A stretch of 64,000 nucleotides of DNA from Schizophyllum amplum (GCA_007026445.1 VDMD01000039.1:222263-286262); one strand, 5' to 3'; shown: positions 12,400 to 25,589, counted from the stretch's first letter. Notes: generated by a model not told the origin, from the sequence alone. A program made the numbers and translations.

Positions 12400-14768
12400 T
12401 TACCTGGTGTGGCACCAGATATGCGACCCCATCATCGTGGAGTACTGGACGGTCTGGTTGCATATCCCACATGTGACGGGGATTTTTGCTGTAACTGGTA
12501 CAGGCAGGCCTGCATTCCTCAAATGGGCTTTCCACGCTGCAACTTGGGGGTCGAGGTGGCACTTGATGTGTTTCTTCACCATTTTCACCGTGTCCTTGTT
12601 CTGCTCATGATCTCGCACGTTGCGGCCATAAGAATGCCCACAGGCCGTGCCGCCATTGTGGATTCCCCAGTCGCAGCTAGTGATCGGTGCGCGGGGAGCA
12701 CGAGGTGCATTGGGAGGAGGCCCGGCCGGCGCATGAACACCGGAGAAGACGCTTGTCATTCCCTCCAGCGGATCATGCGCCGGAGCGACAGCGGCGGGGG
12801 CAGCGGCGGCAGGAAGCGACGACGCAGGCGCGTTCCCATAGTGAGAGGAGGTGGCGAGATGCGCGATGGGAGTGCGCTCCGTCTGGGAAGAAGGGCCTTG
12901 CTCGGCCGAGGGCCCGGCTTCGCTTTCCGTCGTGGTATTGCCTTCGTCTTCCGGCCCAAATTCGATTAGAGGCTGCGTGTCGGGCATGGAGGTGGTTGGC
13001 ATGTTGGGAATGGAGGTGCCGTTCGAAACGCCATACGGGTACTGCGAAAGAACCGGCCAGCCATAGACAGGTGCTGAGAGGAGCTGGCTATCGACATGGG
13101 AAGAGGAGGATGGCCCTGCCATCGGGGTTCCGTACCCTGGAACGTGCTGCGCGACCCTCTCATCTCCATCGCCCTGCTGTACCATGGGCTGAGAAGCACG
13201 CGGGAGTGCCGCAAGTCGTGCATGTTTTACCGTCGGACCATCAGTGGAGCTTGAGCTCGTCTCGCGCTTCCGCTTGCCGTCGCCATTAGACGCCGGCGGT
13301 TTGGCTACTGCAGCCCGGTACAAGGCAGGATCAGACCCGAAGACCTTCTGAGTCATGCCGGACATCGACCCGGGGGGAAGCGCTCCACTCTTCTGCAGAC
13401 CCCCCATGACCTCCAGACAAAGATCAGAAAAGATTCCTACACGCTTAACGAACGGGTTGTTGTAAGCGGCGTTGAGCTTGGCGGCCACCGCATCTGGAAT
13501 GACGGGTCTGAAGGTTTGTCGTAAGCAAAAGCAATGATAAGCAAGGCATGCAAGTTGAACGCACCCTTCATGGATACGCGACGCCTCAGTAGTTAGCGAG
13601 GGCCCGCTCACGAGGGCTGGAGTAGGCGCCGTATCAGCCGAGGGAGCGGCATGCGAGCACGATGGCTGTAGCGTTAGAGCTGCAGGCGCAATGACTTGCT
13701 GCGTCGCCCTCGCGCTCGCATCGCGCTGCTGCAGCTTGGGTCCTGGGACGCCCGATAGCTCGGCGACGCGCGCGTGCGTCGCCATTGCGCCGTGACCGAG
13801 GCTCCCGCTGGCCTTGGGCATCCGCTTTCCCTCGTTCTGGGATGTCATTGTCTCGCTTGCTGGAGCAGCACGCGACGCGTGATGGACTTGGCCGAGCACC
13901 TCCTGCGTTATGTCGCCCAGTGCTTCTTTGGGCAAGAAGCCCATTTGCTGGAGGCTCTCCACGTCATCCACACACAACTCGGGCTGGATTTCTCCAGCAA
14001 GAACTGCTTGAGTGTAGGACGCGTTCAAACCCGCCGCGACATCATCCGGGATATCGGTGATTCTGAAGATTTGCCATGAGAGAACAGTCATGAGGAAGAC
14101 CCGCAAGTCAAACACACCCTTCGAACTGCCACAAGGAATTCTCGTCGATTATCTGGCTAAGTTCGATCGTGGAAGCCGTACTGATGATGCGTCAGGACTA
14201 CATGGATATAGGAGAGTAGGAGTACTTACAACTCGTCGAGTTCAGCTGTCAGAACACTGCCTTCAAGCTCTCCAGCGACAGCGCTGGCTGTTGCTCCCAC
14301 TTCGTCTATCTGGCTATCGCCCGCGTCAGCCTGGTCAACCGTCGAAGCAAGCTGTGATGCATCCGTTGACTCCCCCGCTGCGCGCGAGATGCCAGGGTTG
14401 TAACTCGGCGTGCCGAGGACTGAGGTCTCCACATGAGACGCGTCCTGGCCCGAGAGCCCGGGTGCGCTCGACCAGTTGATCGCAGGCGAGTCTTCGAGCT
14501 GGACCTTCTTGGCTGTCCGCGACGCGTCGCTCGCAGGACTTCCTGCAACCGACGGTAGCGACGGCTGAAGCGGATCGGGGAAGAAGTTGTTAAACTCGGC
14601 AGTGAACGCGTCTTCCTGCTGGTAGATGCCGCCGTTCAGCTCCTCCGACTCGAGGAAGAAATCCTCGCGCGTGTCGCGGAACTCGGTCGCAGGGCCCTCG
14701 TCCGCTCCCAACTCGAGCTCGGAGAGCGTAGTGCGACGCCAGGAATCATCGTCGTAGAACGACGCCAT
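12400..14768 (-). CDS. Uncharacterised protein, duplicated domain plus C2H2-like C-terminus
   Basis: 735 aa in five exons as read (phases close, 2208 nt): 14768-14230, 14180-14118, 14062-13565, 13507-12400. The N-terminus is acidic and Ser-rich. Two related blocks of about 54 residues follow, IPDDVAAGLNASYTQAVLAG... and IPDAVAAKLNAAYNNPFVKR..., ending DITQEVLG and GMTQKVFG. Each begins just after an intron of the same phase, so the exon was probably duplicated. A long Ser/Pro/Ala-rich linker leads to a C-terminal Cys/His region whose last part fits C-x2-C-x12-H-x3-H, a C2H2 spacing. I recognise no named family. A paralogue lies at 19455-22627. A basic KRKRE stretch suggests a nuclear role, which is inference. 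The stop at 12400-12402 could be avoided by a donor at AG/GTAAGG. Confidence 0.7.
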
Positions 14769-16369
14769 ATTCAATCTGCAGAATCTGAATGAGAATCCGT
14801 GAAGGACGTTGGAGTGGCCACACACCTTGAGAGTAATGCAAACGATTTATCTGCCCGCAACGATCCCTCCTTCGTATATCCTTGCTATGTGCGTCCCTCG
14901 AAGAGCGAAAAAATTCGACGAGCGAGAGCGCGACGAATGGGGAGTAAGGGATGCAAAGAAGGGAGGGAATGCGGAATGCGATCAAACTTGGGCCTTTCGT
15001 TCCGGAGGTGAAGGTAAACAAGGGTACATTCCCACGCACGAGTCGCGGATTTCGATCCCCGTCGCGCTACGATCCTCCTTCGACCACGATGTCTCGCATG
15101 AAGACTGAGAAATACTGTGAGTATCGACCAGGCTGCATGAAATTGGAAAAATACCTCGTGAATAAATGCAAAGCCAAAAATCGCATTTCGCCTCGAGGTG
15201 CGGCGGAACCTTTTCGCGTTACGGTGTTCGTACTTGTGCTTGACCATCCTTGCGCGCTGCCGTGATGCCCGTGGGTCTTGGGGATTTATATGCGACCGAA
15301 ATCCAACCCTTCAATAAGTTTGGAATCGCGTATGTCGCCAATGTTTTAATATCTGCAGACCGGGCGATGCTCTTCGAGGAACTTGTTCCGCGTCCGACAG
15401 CGGCGCCCAGGTATCCTCTCGTTGTGGTCCTGTATATATATGGCGCAGCTGGGGGTCTTTTATACATCGTTGGACCTATATAGGCGGCGGTAGGCACGTT
15501 TCGCGGACGGGCTTGACTTCGCGCGTTGACCTGCGGGCACCAGAGGGTCTTCTACCTGGCGCGCATGCATGGAACTTATCTCTGGAATATGCATGAGTAC
15601 CCCACACATAACGCCGACGAGTCGCTAACCTTGTCCTGTAGCCAGACCGTCTTGACATGCCGCGGGTCACCACCTTCTTTGGGTCTTCACAGCGTACATG
15701 CGGCGTTAGCATCTACATGGATACTTCAAGGCGATAGGGTCGCGCAGTCACGTCGCCGCTAGACAGCCGGACAGGTCTTGACTCCTCCGAGGCCTGCGCA
15801 TCTCTCGTCAAGGCGGCAATGGTCTTGACCTTCTCCTCATGCACTGACCGTGCGCGCAGTCCGATCTCGGGCGCGTCATCTCGACGTCGAGGTAGATGCT
15901 TCAGCGAATGGTCCGAGCTTGCCTATTACGCTGACATTCAGAGTCGTCCGCGCGCTTCATCCACCCGCTACTTGCATGCTGGTTCGCGTACCTGTACTCT
16001 GGGGACATAGGTGAGCCCACAATCAGCGTGAGACCGTCGCCCGAAGCCGCTGACCTTGTTGACCTTGCATAGGTGCTCTCCTCTGAGGTCTCGCTGACGC
16101 CCATGAAGAGCGGACAACGACGACGCCGTCGATGTCGAGGGGATCGCGCTCGTCGTCGCGCACCGCGCATACTCACCCCACTCCATGATGGTCGAGCCGT
16201 CGCCTGTACGCTCCGGAAAGTTGTCCGTGCGTCGTGTCGTAGCGTCCGTGGTGTGATCGCTCTTACCGGTGTGTTGCTCGGACTTCAACATCCTGCTTAC
16301 TTACAGTTGCGACAGGCATCGAAGCAAGGCGCGGGACCTGCAAGCTTTAGCGGAACGACAAGCCAGACC

Positions 16370-16565
16370 CGCGACGACGAGCTCGGACGCCGGGATGAGC
16401 ACGACCGCTGGGACGAGCACAAATGCACCGACGAGTACGACTGCATCGACGAGCTCGGCCACGACGACGAGCACATCCACCACGACGAGGACGAATGCAT
16501 CGACGAGCTCGGCTACGACGACGAGCACAGCTACGACGACGGACGCCAGCACAACGACGAGTAGT
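16370..16565. repeat. GACGAG-rich low-complexity tract
   Basis: Irregular repetition of CGACGAGC/GACGACGAG units. It leaves several frames open and so makes artificial Thr/Ser-, Asp/Glu- or Arg-rich frames. The corresponding position of the duplicated copy (about 24.25-24.30 kb) lacks it, so it expanded in or was inserted into copy A only. Confidence 0.65.
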
Positions 16566-16607
16566 ATCACGACCACCAACCTCGAAGGCGTCTTCCGATA
16601 CGCGTTC

Positions 16608-16797
16608 ACCGGGATGCATTCACGTTCACTACATACGACACTCCTGCGACATGCGCGTGAGCACAGTCATCCACTCTTACAACGAGCACTCACAGACGTT
16701 AGTATCTACTCGGGCGCGAAGCGTTACCCGATGTTTACATATACGTCCCCGAAGACCTGCAACCTGCAATCACAACTTCAACCATAACTTCGTCTGA
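16608..16797 (+). CDS. Candidate exon conserved with 24.3 kb copy
   Basis: The frame contains IHVHYIRHSCDMRVSTVIHS and then YNEHSQ. The duplicated copy at 24300-24420 reads IHVPYIRPTYDMRVSTAFFS then YDEHSQ in the matching frame. Several differences between the copies are synonymous (TAC/TAT, GAG/GAA, CAG/CAA), which argues that this frame was under protein-level selection. No family recognised, no start or stop assigned; in this copy the upstream side is interrupted by the low-complexity tract and a stop. It may be a pseudogene fragment. Confidence 0.35.
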
Positions 16798-19454
16798 TCC
16801 GTCACGACTGTATCCAATTCGACCGTCCGTTAGACGCTTATCAACACTCCCGACCACCGAGTAGGTTCACAATCGTCCGAAGGGCTCTTCCCTTACGACA
16901 CGCAGACGGTTGCCAAGACACAGATATGAGGTGAACGTATTTGTATTGCAGACTAGCGAGTGTAACTACTCACCTACCTTTGGTGCTGCAGAACATCCGA
17001 AGCCGACACGAACGCCACATATCACGTGCATCTACCACGTGACCAAGCGGAACGCAGCCTTCCCACGTCACCGCCTGCATCCTTCGCATCTGCGCCGCTG
17101 CAGGCGAACGTGCTACTTCATGTGCGAGAACCTGTTGAGAAACATGGTGTCAAGGGGTAATGGAGGATGGATCAGGGCATGTAAGAGGGAGGTTGGAGTG
17201 GAGAGGCAGGCAAGCGTCGAAGGCGAATGCATGAGGTGGGAGCGAGGGCCGGAGGTACGAGTACGGAGACTTGGGGATGGCGATGAACATGGTGTAGATG
17301 GGCATGACGTCGAGGGAGAGGTGCGATCGGTGATAGGCGGGTGGGAGGGACACGAGCTGAAGACGAGCGCAGACGTCAGACGGCGCTTGTCGTCCTGGGC
17401 ATGTCCTCGGAGCTGAGGGCCGATGACCGCTGTACGGCGAGGATATGCGAGTGACGTTCTCCGCCGTGCCGGAGTATAGGTCGTGCATACGACGACGAAG
17501 TTCTATTGGCAACATGAGGAAGATGCGGTTGGAGTGATCGTGTCACGTACCATGCTCCGGATTGCGCGCAAGCATGGCAAACGTACGCGTCCAGCACTGC
17601 AGGAGCTAACGTCGTGCAGTGTTCAACCTAGCTTCCAGCGACCGGCGTGTGGCACCCAGCGATATCGATGTGGAGACGCATCAGTGGTCGCGTTTGGATA
17701 CCGCCTTCTACGACGAGTTGCGCCAGTCCGGGAAAGTCAAGCCTCCGGACAGGTTGATGAAACGTTGTGGGCGTCCGTCGCGGTTGCCATGAAGAGGTTA
17801 TGGACGAGCGGACGTCCCGCAGACCAAGCAAACGCAGATATCGGGGAAAAGGAGAGCGAACAAAGAGCAATGGTGATGTCGGCGAGAGAGAAACATGAGA
17901 TGGTGAGGGGCAACCCTGTGCGATTGCGACGGTGAGAAACACGATGCGCGAAAAACTGGCCTCGAAGATTGTGGATTGTTTGCCAAGGTCCTCGTTACGG
18001 CACGGGTTGAACGTAACATGCCGCATGGGGCGGACAATGAAATTGAACAGACTGGACTGTGTTCACCGCTCTCATTGTCGTAGAAAAAATCATTCTTATT
18101 GGTATGTCATATGTAGACAATGCAGTAGTGCACTATACGACAAGGGGGAGGACGGTGAAGTCCAATGCGTCTGCGCAAAGAATCAGCGTGGCAACACTAG
18201 CGTCGAGACTAAGCCATACCTCCGTCTTCTCTATAGTTCCCCTTGTGAATGAACTACAAGACCGATGTCGGAGGTCTACAAGAGGATGGCGTACCAAAAA
18301 CAAAATCCTCGAAGTGCCTTGCGCTCGATGGGAGTCGAGGTCAAAGTCCAATGGTCCATCAACCATCAGTCACGTTGACGGATTGCCCCTTCCGTCCATC
18401 TCGCCACGCGGCAGACAGCAGCGAGCATAACCGTCGACGTCCTTCGCATCGTCGCTATGAAAGAAAGGGAAGAAATGGAAATGGTTTCGGAATCCGAAGA
18501 GGTAGTTCCTGTTCACGTACCAGCCGCATGAAGAACGGGACATGATCAGCAGCCAGTGAAGCATGCCGAACTCGCCAGCCACCGGCATTCTGAGGGTGTG
18601 TGAGCTGCAAGAGATGCATCCCCGCAGAGGATACGTGATACTGCCAAAGCCGCACCGAAGGAATAGCGGAAACCACGTACCGAATGTTGATGACGGTGGC
18701 TGTCGAGAGCAACATCAGTGCCCAAATTTCAATTACCGGACCGCTGAGACCGTCGGACCCGAGATCACGTGGCCACGTTGTTGTTCTTCGCGATCATTCC
18801 CTTTGTAGTCCTCACGCCTGAAAGCAAACAAAAGATCGATAGAGACCGGGTCACTCGTGGAGCGCCCCTGATATTTATTTGTTCGGAGCGCGTACAGACA
18901 AATCGCTTTATGCCTCCAGACGCTCATCTAGCTCTCGGGGCCTCTTCAACTTACCAGCGTAGTCACTTATCAACTCTTAAAGGGCACTCAGAAGGCATCC
19001 TGAAAGCTCTCACAAATGCCGGTGAAGTTTTAGGTGGGCAGCTACAACTTAGAAGTGCGATGTTGCGCTTTGTTTTTGCGCCCACGAGCGGCCGGGTCGT
19101 TATCGGTCTTTCGTTCGCTGGAATCAGAAACATAGATATCGATCATAGACGCAGAATAATCACTTCTGTCACATATTTCAGAGTGCGGGATCATTCAGGG
19201 AGTGCAAGTAGTACACCGATAATGCATACATGTAGTTGTACCGATACAACAGTCTTACAGCCAGTCCGGTACATATAAGTACACAAGTCATAGATCACAC
19301 ACAGATATTCGACATCACATCATACCAATCGTTCGCCTTGATCCTTGCCCCCATGGATCCCACGTCGCCGCGCCCTGAGATTGTTCGCCTGCATCCCCAC
19401 CGTGTCGATGCGGAAGCGCTATGTTCCAAGCTCTGCTGCCACTGCCGGCCCCAT

Positions 19455-22400
19455 CTACACCTTGAGATGGCACGTCGCGATATGGCCCTTGTAAGACTGA
19501 CAAGTAATATACTTGTCTCGCCACTCTCGACGGCCCGGCTTGCCCTTGCTCCCCTTCTCAATAACTTCAGACTCGAAACATGGCCCCGCAGGGTGCGTAT
19601 CCCCGATAATCTTGGCCATTTCGGCGTCACTGTTGGCTGCCGGATGCCACCATCGGCACTGCACGAGTACGCTTCTAACCACCGTGCGATTCCGGTAGCC
19701 TGGCCGGAGCCTTTGCAAGGTGGGCTCGAGGTGTTTATCGTCACAATGCTTCAAGGCCCTTTCCACGGCGCCCTTGTCGCCCTCCAAGATAAGGTGACCG
19801 AAGTCGAAGAGGCATAACGTGCCGTCGTCGTTCATGATCTGGCACAACCTGGGGTCGCCGGCGCCTTCGGGATCGCCCGGCTGGCGAACGTAGGGAGTGG
19901 GAGGGGAAGGAGGCGCCGGCGTGGGGGTGTTGGGCTTGAGCCAGTCCTTGTCAATGAGCACGCTCTGCGTAGACGTCTGCGGCGTGATGGTGCCCGCGGA
20001 AGAAGAGGCAACGGAAGAAGGAGGAGCACAGGAAGACGAGGCGAAACTGCCCTCTGCGGATGGGAGCGCGCGCTGCTTTCCACGACGACGGGCTCCCTGG
20101 CTCGCGTCCATGCGAGCGCCGTTAAAGTCAGAGCCCGAGCCGGCTGCGTCCAAGTTTGGAACAGTATTCCAGCTTGAGCTCGCTCCGTCGAAGTTCAAGC
20201 CAGCCGCATCCGGGAAGCTCGCAGCAGCGCCGTTCCACCCCGCCACGTCGGAGGTCGAGCCGCGGCCGTAGTTCAGCGCGCTAGAACCTTGCATGCTCGG
20301 TCCAACTTGGAGGTCGTAGGGCGGGGAGAGCTGAGAGCCGTAGAACGGCGCTTGCTGACCGTTGTACGGTGGTGCTTGCTGACCGTTATACGGTGCTCGG
20401 TGACCATGGTACGGGCTTTGCTGACCATGGTACGGGCCTTGCTGACCATGGTACGGGCCTTGAGGACCTGGCACTTGTTGATCATGAACAGGCGCTTGGC
20501 GACCAGGGTGAGGCGCGAGTCGACGCGCCGCGGATATCGTCTGAGAAGACGGTCCGGGCTGCCCATGCGAAGGAGCGGCCTGCGGGTACGAGGGCGCGGT
20601 GTACGTGGGAGCGGGTTGCGCGTATGGGGGAGCGAACTGCCCGTTCGCGGGAGCAAACTGCGCGTTCGCGGGATCAACCTGCCCGTTCGCGGGAGCAACC
20701 TGCGCGTATGAGGAGGAGGCTGTGCGAATGAAGGACCGGGTCGAGACGAGGAACCTTGCCGATTGTACGGAAGGGAGTGATAGGGCTGTCTGTGCGAGAG
20801 GCCGGACTGCGCGTATGAAGGAGCAGGCCGCGCGTATGAGGGAGCGTGCTGCGCGTATGAGGCAGCACTCTGCGCGTATGAGGGAGCATATTGCGCGTAT
20901 GAGATACCAGGTTGCGCGACCGTATTCGGAACGCCGAGCTGAGCAGGATACTGCCCCCCGTAGCCAAACGATCGAGGGCCCGCTGGCTGCATCATCATCC
21001 CGTTCGGGATGGTGTTGCCCGTGCCGTTGTTCTCCGTGACGTTGTACGACGAGCTGCCCTGGTACGGGACGCCTTGAGGCCTCGGACCGGTGTAGGGCGT
21101 CCCCTGGTTCGGAACGGACATGTGAGACGGAGCAGATAGACGCGGCACGGGCAACTCTCTCATGTCGCGCCCCTGCCACTGCGGCTGAGAGACGCCCTGA
21201 GCCTGAGTCACGCGAGGCTGCTTGGTCAACCTCTCTAGCTGCTCGTTGCTAGCCTGGCGCTTAGGCGCGCGAGACCATACAGTCTTCGCTGCGGGAGGAG
21301 GCACATATGAAGGCGGCGACGCAGACGAGGGAGGCGATGCAGATACGTCGCCATGAGCCGCATCAGGCTGGAGCGGCCCATAGTCCGCCGCGCTCGTTGA
21401 GGAGGTCACCTGAGCTGGTGGAGGCAATGCGCTACCCTCGGTGCCAAAGCTCTGCTCTGGGTACCCGCAGGCGAGGAACAGATCCCATTCCGAAGGGGCA
21501 CGGCCGGTGGTGTTGCCCGAAGGCACATCCGGTGAAGGAACGATGAGCAGCTCTTCTTGACTATCGGCAGTCCTGCAAAATATGTAGTCAGTACTAATAG
21601 AGCGAACGACTACAATGGACAAACTCACTCCTCTAGTAGACCTTGTACCTGGTGACTCTCGAGAGCATTCTGTGGCTCTGCCGTCTCCTCATAGCTGCAA
21701 AACATGTCAGTTACTTTGCACAAGTCACGCCGAATGACCATTCACCTTTGGGTGTCGTGCAACTCGGTTATCAAGGAGTCTGCGCCGGGTTGGTTTTGAA
21801 CGCTGTTCTTTGCCGTGTTTAAAGTAGCCTTTGTAGAAGTGTCGAGCTCGCCGACGTTGTTCAAGGGATCACCGTCAGCAGCCGGCCTGGCATCGGCGCG
21901 AATTACATTCTTTTGAGCCGAATCCTGAAGACGAACAACGTCCGATCCCGGGGAATTGTAGTGCTCGTCCGACGCGGGAGAGTCCCGCAGGGCACCAGGA
22001 CTGGCCAGCCTACGTGGGATCGCCAGAGACGGAGGACGAGGCGCGGAAGTGACGGCACTGTCCGACGCGTCTGCATCGGCGCTCTGCTTGGCATGCTCAA
22101 CGGAATCCTCATCGGAGTCACGTGCGGGTAGCTCGTCGAGCTTTGCCACATCGGTAGAGGTATGAGTGGAGGGTATACTGAAGGCGATGTTGTCGCCGTC
22201 GTCGAGATCGCCATCCGCATCCGCATCCGTGTCCGCATCCTCGTCTGCGTCTTCCTCGGCGGGTTCATGCTGCTCGTTATCGACCCATGAGCCGCGTTCT
22301 ACTTGCGGCTTTTGGAGCGACGCCGTGGAGGTGGGTTGAATGCCCTCATCGTGCGCATCTTCCTTGGCATCCGGGGAAGGCATGTTCATGTCCTGCGCCG

Positions 22401-22627
22401 AAGGGGCATCGCGGAAGAGCTCGTCCCGGGCTTCCTGTGTATTGTATACAATGTCGGGATCGCTCATAAGCCCTAGCTCGGCGGCATATCGATCCCCGAC
22501 GTCCTCATAATGCTCCTCGTCGTAACTAGAATGGAAGCGAGTCGATCAGAAAACCCAAAGCAGTGAGTGGCCAGCCCACGTACCAATCCGAAGGAGACCA
22601 AAAGGTCTCCAGAAAAGTGTCCTCCAT
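19455..22627 (-). pseudogene. Paralogue of the 12.4-kb finger gene, apparently frameshifted
   Basis: Exons as read: 22627-22584, 22525-21746, 21694-21629, 21572-19455. The start (MEDTFLETFW, then a short intron) mirrors the paralogue's acidic N-terminus. Exon 2 is Asp/Ser-rich, and exon 4 is a long Pro/Gln/Tyr-rich linker with SYAQ-type and GPYHGQQ repeats. It ends in a Cys/His region (LCQIMNDDGTLC...HCDDKHLEP... and CQSYKGHIATCH) arranged as in the paralogue. Exon 4 needs two frames: the upstream part runs into SFAQPPPHTRR, while the downstream repeats (SSYAQVAPANGQ) lie in another frame, with the switch near 20715-20735. The exon sum is 3008 nt, one base short of a multiple of three. It is either a recent 1-bp loss or a sequence error in a repeat; if the latter, this is an intact gene of about 1000 aa. 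Confidence 0.6.
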
Positions 22628-24277
22628 CTTTCCTTGTCGTAAACGAGTCCAAGAGTGAGATATTGAGCCAAAAACGCGCGTCGGAGGCGAGGGACGATGC
22701 AAGTTGGAAACGAGCGGAAGGAAAGAACAAACGCGGCCAGATATCTGAGGGTGATGACAAATAGAGGGCGATGGTAAACAGAAAGCGGTGGTAAACAAGG
22801 GTATATTTGACCAGAACCGGACCCCCATCACACTGTGACCGTCGTTCGTCCTTGAAACTTCGTATACTGGCTGCTGAGCAGTGTAAGCATGGACCAGGCT
22901 ACTTGAGATAGAGCGCGTACCTTGCGAAAATCATGGGCGGCAGGATTTTGTGTTCGCCACGAGGCGCGTCGGTGCCGTATCGCCGAGGGGTCTTTGCACT
23001 CGCGCTTGACCATCGTCGTCCGGCAGTGCGGTGGTCATCGATGATGGGCGACGTCAATTGGAGAATATATACCCGTTGTTTGTGTCGTGGGTCATATAGT
23101 TGGGTAGGATTTTGATGACCCTCGGTGCTCTGCGAGGAACATTGACCGTACCCAAAGTTGACGTCGGGACGTCACCTTGCTTCGTCCCGGCGTCACCTTG
23201 CATGGTCCCGGCATCCACTCGTCGTTCTCGGGATTCCTAGGTTTGTCCTGAGGATTGTCCTTTGAGGTTGAGGTCGGCTTGCTCTATACACGCTCTCGGC
23301 TTGCTCTATACACGCTCTTGGCTTCGCTCGCTAACCTTCTCTTTCGAGGAGTCCAGGTCCCTTTATGTGAGCATGCCACGCCATTGAACCTGCTACCGTG
23401 TCGGTGAGCATACGCTCTAAACGGTGGCAGACATGACCGACCTCACATTTCAATCGTCCCTCCACTTCGCGGCTTCCTGGCGCCGGCCATGTCGGAGCAT
23501 TCGCTCTCCGTATGCACCCCAACGTATGCGCCGTGCGACGCCGAGACGATGAGGGAGGGCGCTCTCTTTCGTAAGTGCACCTCGCACCACCTGCCGCTCT
23601 TGGGCTCGACAACTCCCGGGACTCATGGGTGCGTGGCGCTGTACCGTCTCTTCGCGTGCATGGCTTCGCGCTTCGTATCATGATTGATTAGCATCCTTCG
23701 ACGGCGGACCTGCCCCACTCCGCGTGCTGTCTTCCTCCTCTCGCTGACCGTCCGATGCGGTCGTCATTCCTCTGGCACTTCTCAGGTGCTGCCCGTCAAG
23801 CCTATCCTGCGATACACATAGGTGAGCATACGCGTCTCATAAGACCAACAGAACGCTAACCTTGTCTTCCAGGGAGTAGGGCGGTGCCCTCAACACCATC
23901 CCCATACGCCGCCACTTCGCGGTAGTCACGATGCGTACGCAAGAGCCTAGTTTAGTCAGTGAGGTGCATGACTCGCCGCCAACAGACTCGAAGGGAGGGT
24001 GTCGACGCGATGGGGCGAGAGCCGCGCTACACCTTCGTACACCGAGGGACTGCTTGCGCGACGCTGGTAGGCTCCTAGCGTCGTGCCGCTGGCTCAGCCC
24101 ACCTACAGAAGAAGCTCACCGGTCACATGTTCTCGACATAGCGCAGACTATGGGCGGACATGTCGCAGGCGCGCCGAACTTCCCTTCTTCGAGTTGTACG
24201 TACACTCGTTCTCCTAGACGTTCAGCATTCGAGCTTACTTCACTTGTTTACAGTTTCCACAGGCATCCTTACGCCGA

Positions 24278-24582
24278 GCTCGGGGCTCGACCATGAAGCC
24301 AGCATACACTCTTGCATAGAACGCGCATATATTCACGTTCCGTACATACGACCGACCTACGACATGCGCGTGAGCACAGCCTTCTTCTCTTATGATGAAC
24401 ACTCACAACGTCAGTATCTACCCCGAGCTCGTACTATACCGCAGACGTATACGAGACATGATGCAGCCGAAAGCGAGCGAGAACGAGTCTTCCTTCCGTA
24501 CAACGACGAATCCTGCACCCACAAAACATCCTCCATCCAGCATCCACCCACTTCGACACATGTCCGAGGTACGTCCACATAA
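24278..24582 (+). CDS. Candidate exon conserved with 16.6 kb copy
   Basis: Open frame following an intron-like stretch (GTACGTACACTCG... to TTGTTTACAG at about 24253). It carries IHVPYIRPTYDMRVSTAFFS then YDEHSQ, matched in copy A. It could be the last exon of a small gene whose upstream exons are not resolved. No domain recognised. Confidence 0.35.
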
Positions 24583-25589
24583 GAGCCATCCTCAAGCATC
24601 AGCCACAGAGCGTTCACATGCAGGTCAGTCATACCCAAGGGCTTCATCTCAAGACACGGAATGACGAAGCCTCGAACGATAGTAGGACGGTAAACGTGTT
24701 TTCATTGCAAGGAGTAAGTCTGTCTACTCACCTACCTTTTGATGCCGCAAATCACCTCCAGCAGAGGCGACCGACAGCGCATGCGGCAGCGTCTAAGTGG
24801 CACATATAGTCACGTGACTCCGGATTCCGAGACAGCCTTGCGACCGTCCTGCGCAGCATCGTCCCAATCTCCCGTGGCAACCCGTGTGGACGACATGCTA
24901 ACAATGGTGAGCTAGACCGGCGACGCATGGACGGGCATGTGGCGGTCCGAGGTGAGGCGCGGCCACGAGGACTACAAGATCAAATGGCGTGCGAGAGGGG
25001 AGGAGGCGCGAAGACGGCATGATCAAGGACGGAATATGGAGGATGGAGGATGGAGGACAGGTATGTGGGTCGTGGAGGGTACGAGCAGGGGCGGTCTCAA
25101 GACGTTGCATTTGGCCAGGTGATCTTCTGTCGGAACCCTCGAGGCCAAATAAGCCGACGGCGTTCAGATAAGATCGTACGACATACCTGGATGACCTGAT
25201 GCGTCGTGAAGACCTTGACCTCGACGGTGGGCAATGACTCAAATGAGAACAACAGAACGGCGCTCAGACGGACAACGTTGTCAGCGGAGGGAGGGTCCGG
25301 GCGCTTGATCCTGCGGAGGAAGCTCAAGCCAAAAAGTGCAGTATGAAGGAAGTCGATGTCGGGAAAACGATGGGCGGCAAAGCAGACGGCCGGGAAGGGC
25401 GGGGAGGGGAGAAAAAGAAAAGATTCCGACGGCCGCGAGGTCTTATAAGCCATTTTTAGTTGCAATTGTTTGCCAACGTCTTCCAAATTCATCACATTTA
25501 CTCTGCCGAGTATGGAAGGAACGTAATCCGCGCTCGTGCGAGCGCAGAGCCTGCGCAGAGCTCGCATCGATTGTGGGCCAAGGAAAGCG

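Larger units (their letters stand above)
12240..18110. repeat. Segmental duplication, copy A
   Basis: Similar in order and orientation to about 19.26-25.9 kb at an offset of about 7.5-7.8 kb. Shared anchors: ATATAAGTACAC downstream of the finger gene; the finger gene itself; a 14-bp exact match (GGTAAACAAGGGTA, 15013 versus 22790) upstream of its start; a 20-bp exact match at 16647-16666 versus 24360-24379; CTACTCACCTACCTTT near 16965 versus 24725; and TTGTTTGCCAA near 17975 versus 25465. Divergence outside the anchors is high, so the duplication is old. Edges are approximate. Confidence 0.7.
14769..19454. other. Gene-poor flank of duplicated finger genes
   Basis: About 4.7 kb without a gene I can name. 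It holds spliced-looking fragments on the plus strand, for instance GTGAGCCC at 16014 to TTGCATAG near 16073, and TTACTTACAG near 16308. It also holds a GAC/GAG-rich low-complexity tract at 16370-16565 and the conserved peptide described at 16608-16797. The 17-18.9 kb part has only unrelated short frames. It is partly conserved in the 22.7-25.9 kb copy. Confidence 0.45.

Noticed and set aside
16283..16787. Thr/Ser-rich frame that looks like a mucin-type linker
   Set aside because: Produced by the GACGAG low-complexity tract, which leaves several frames open on both strands; absent from the duplicate copy.
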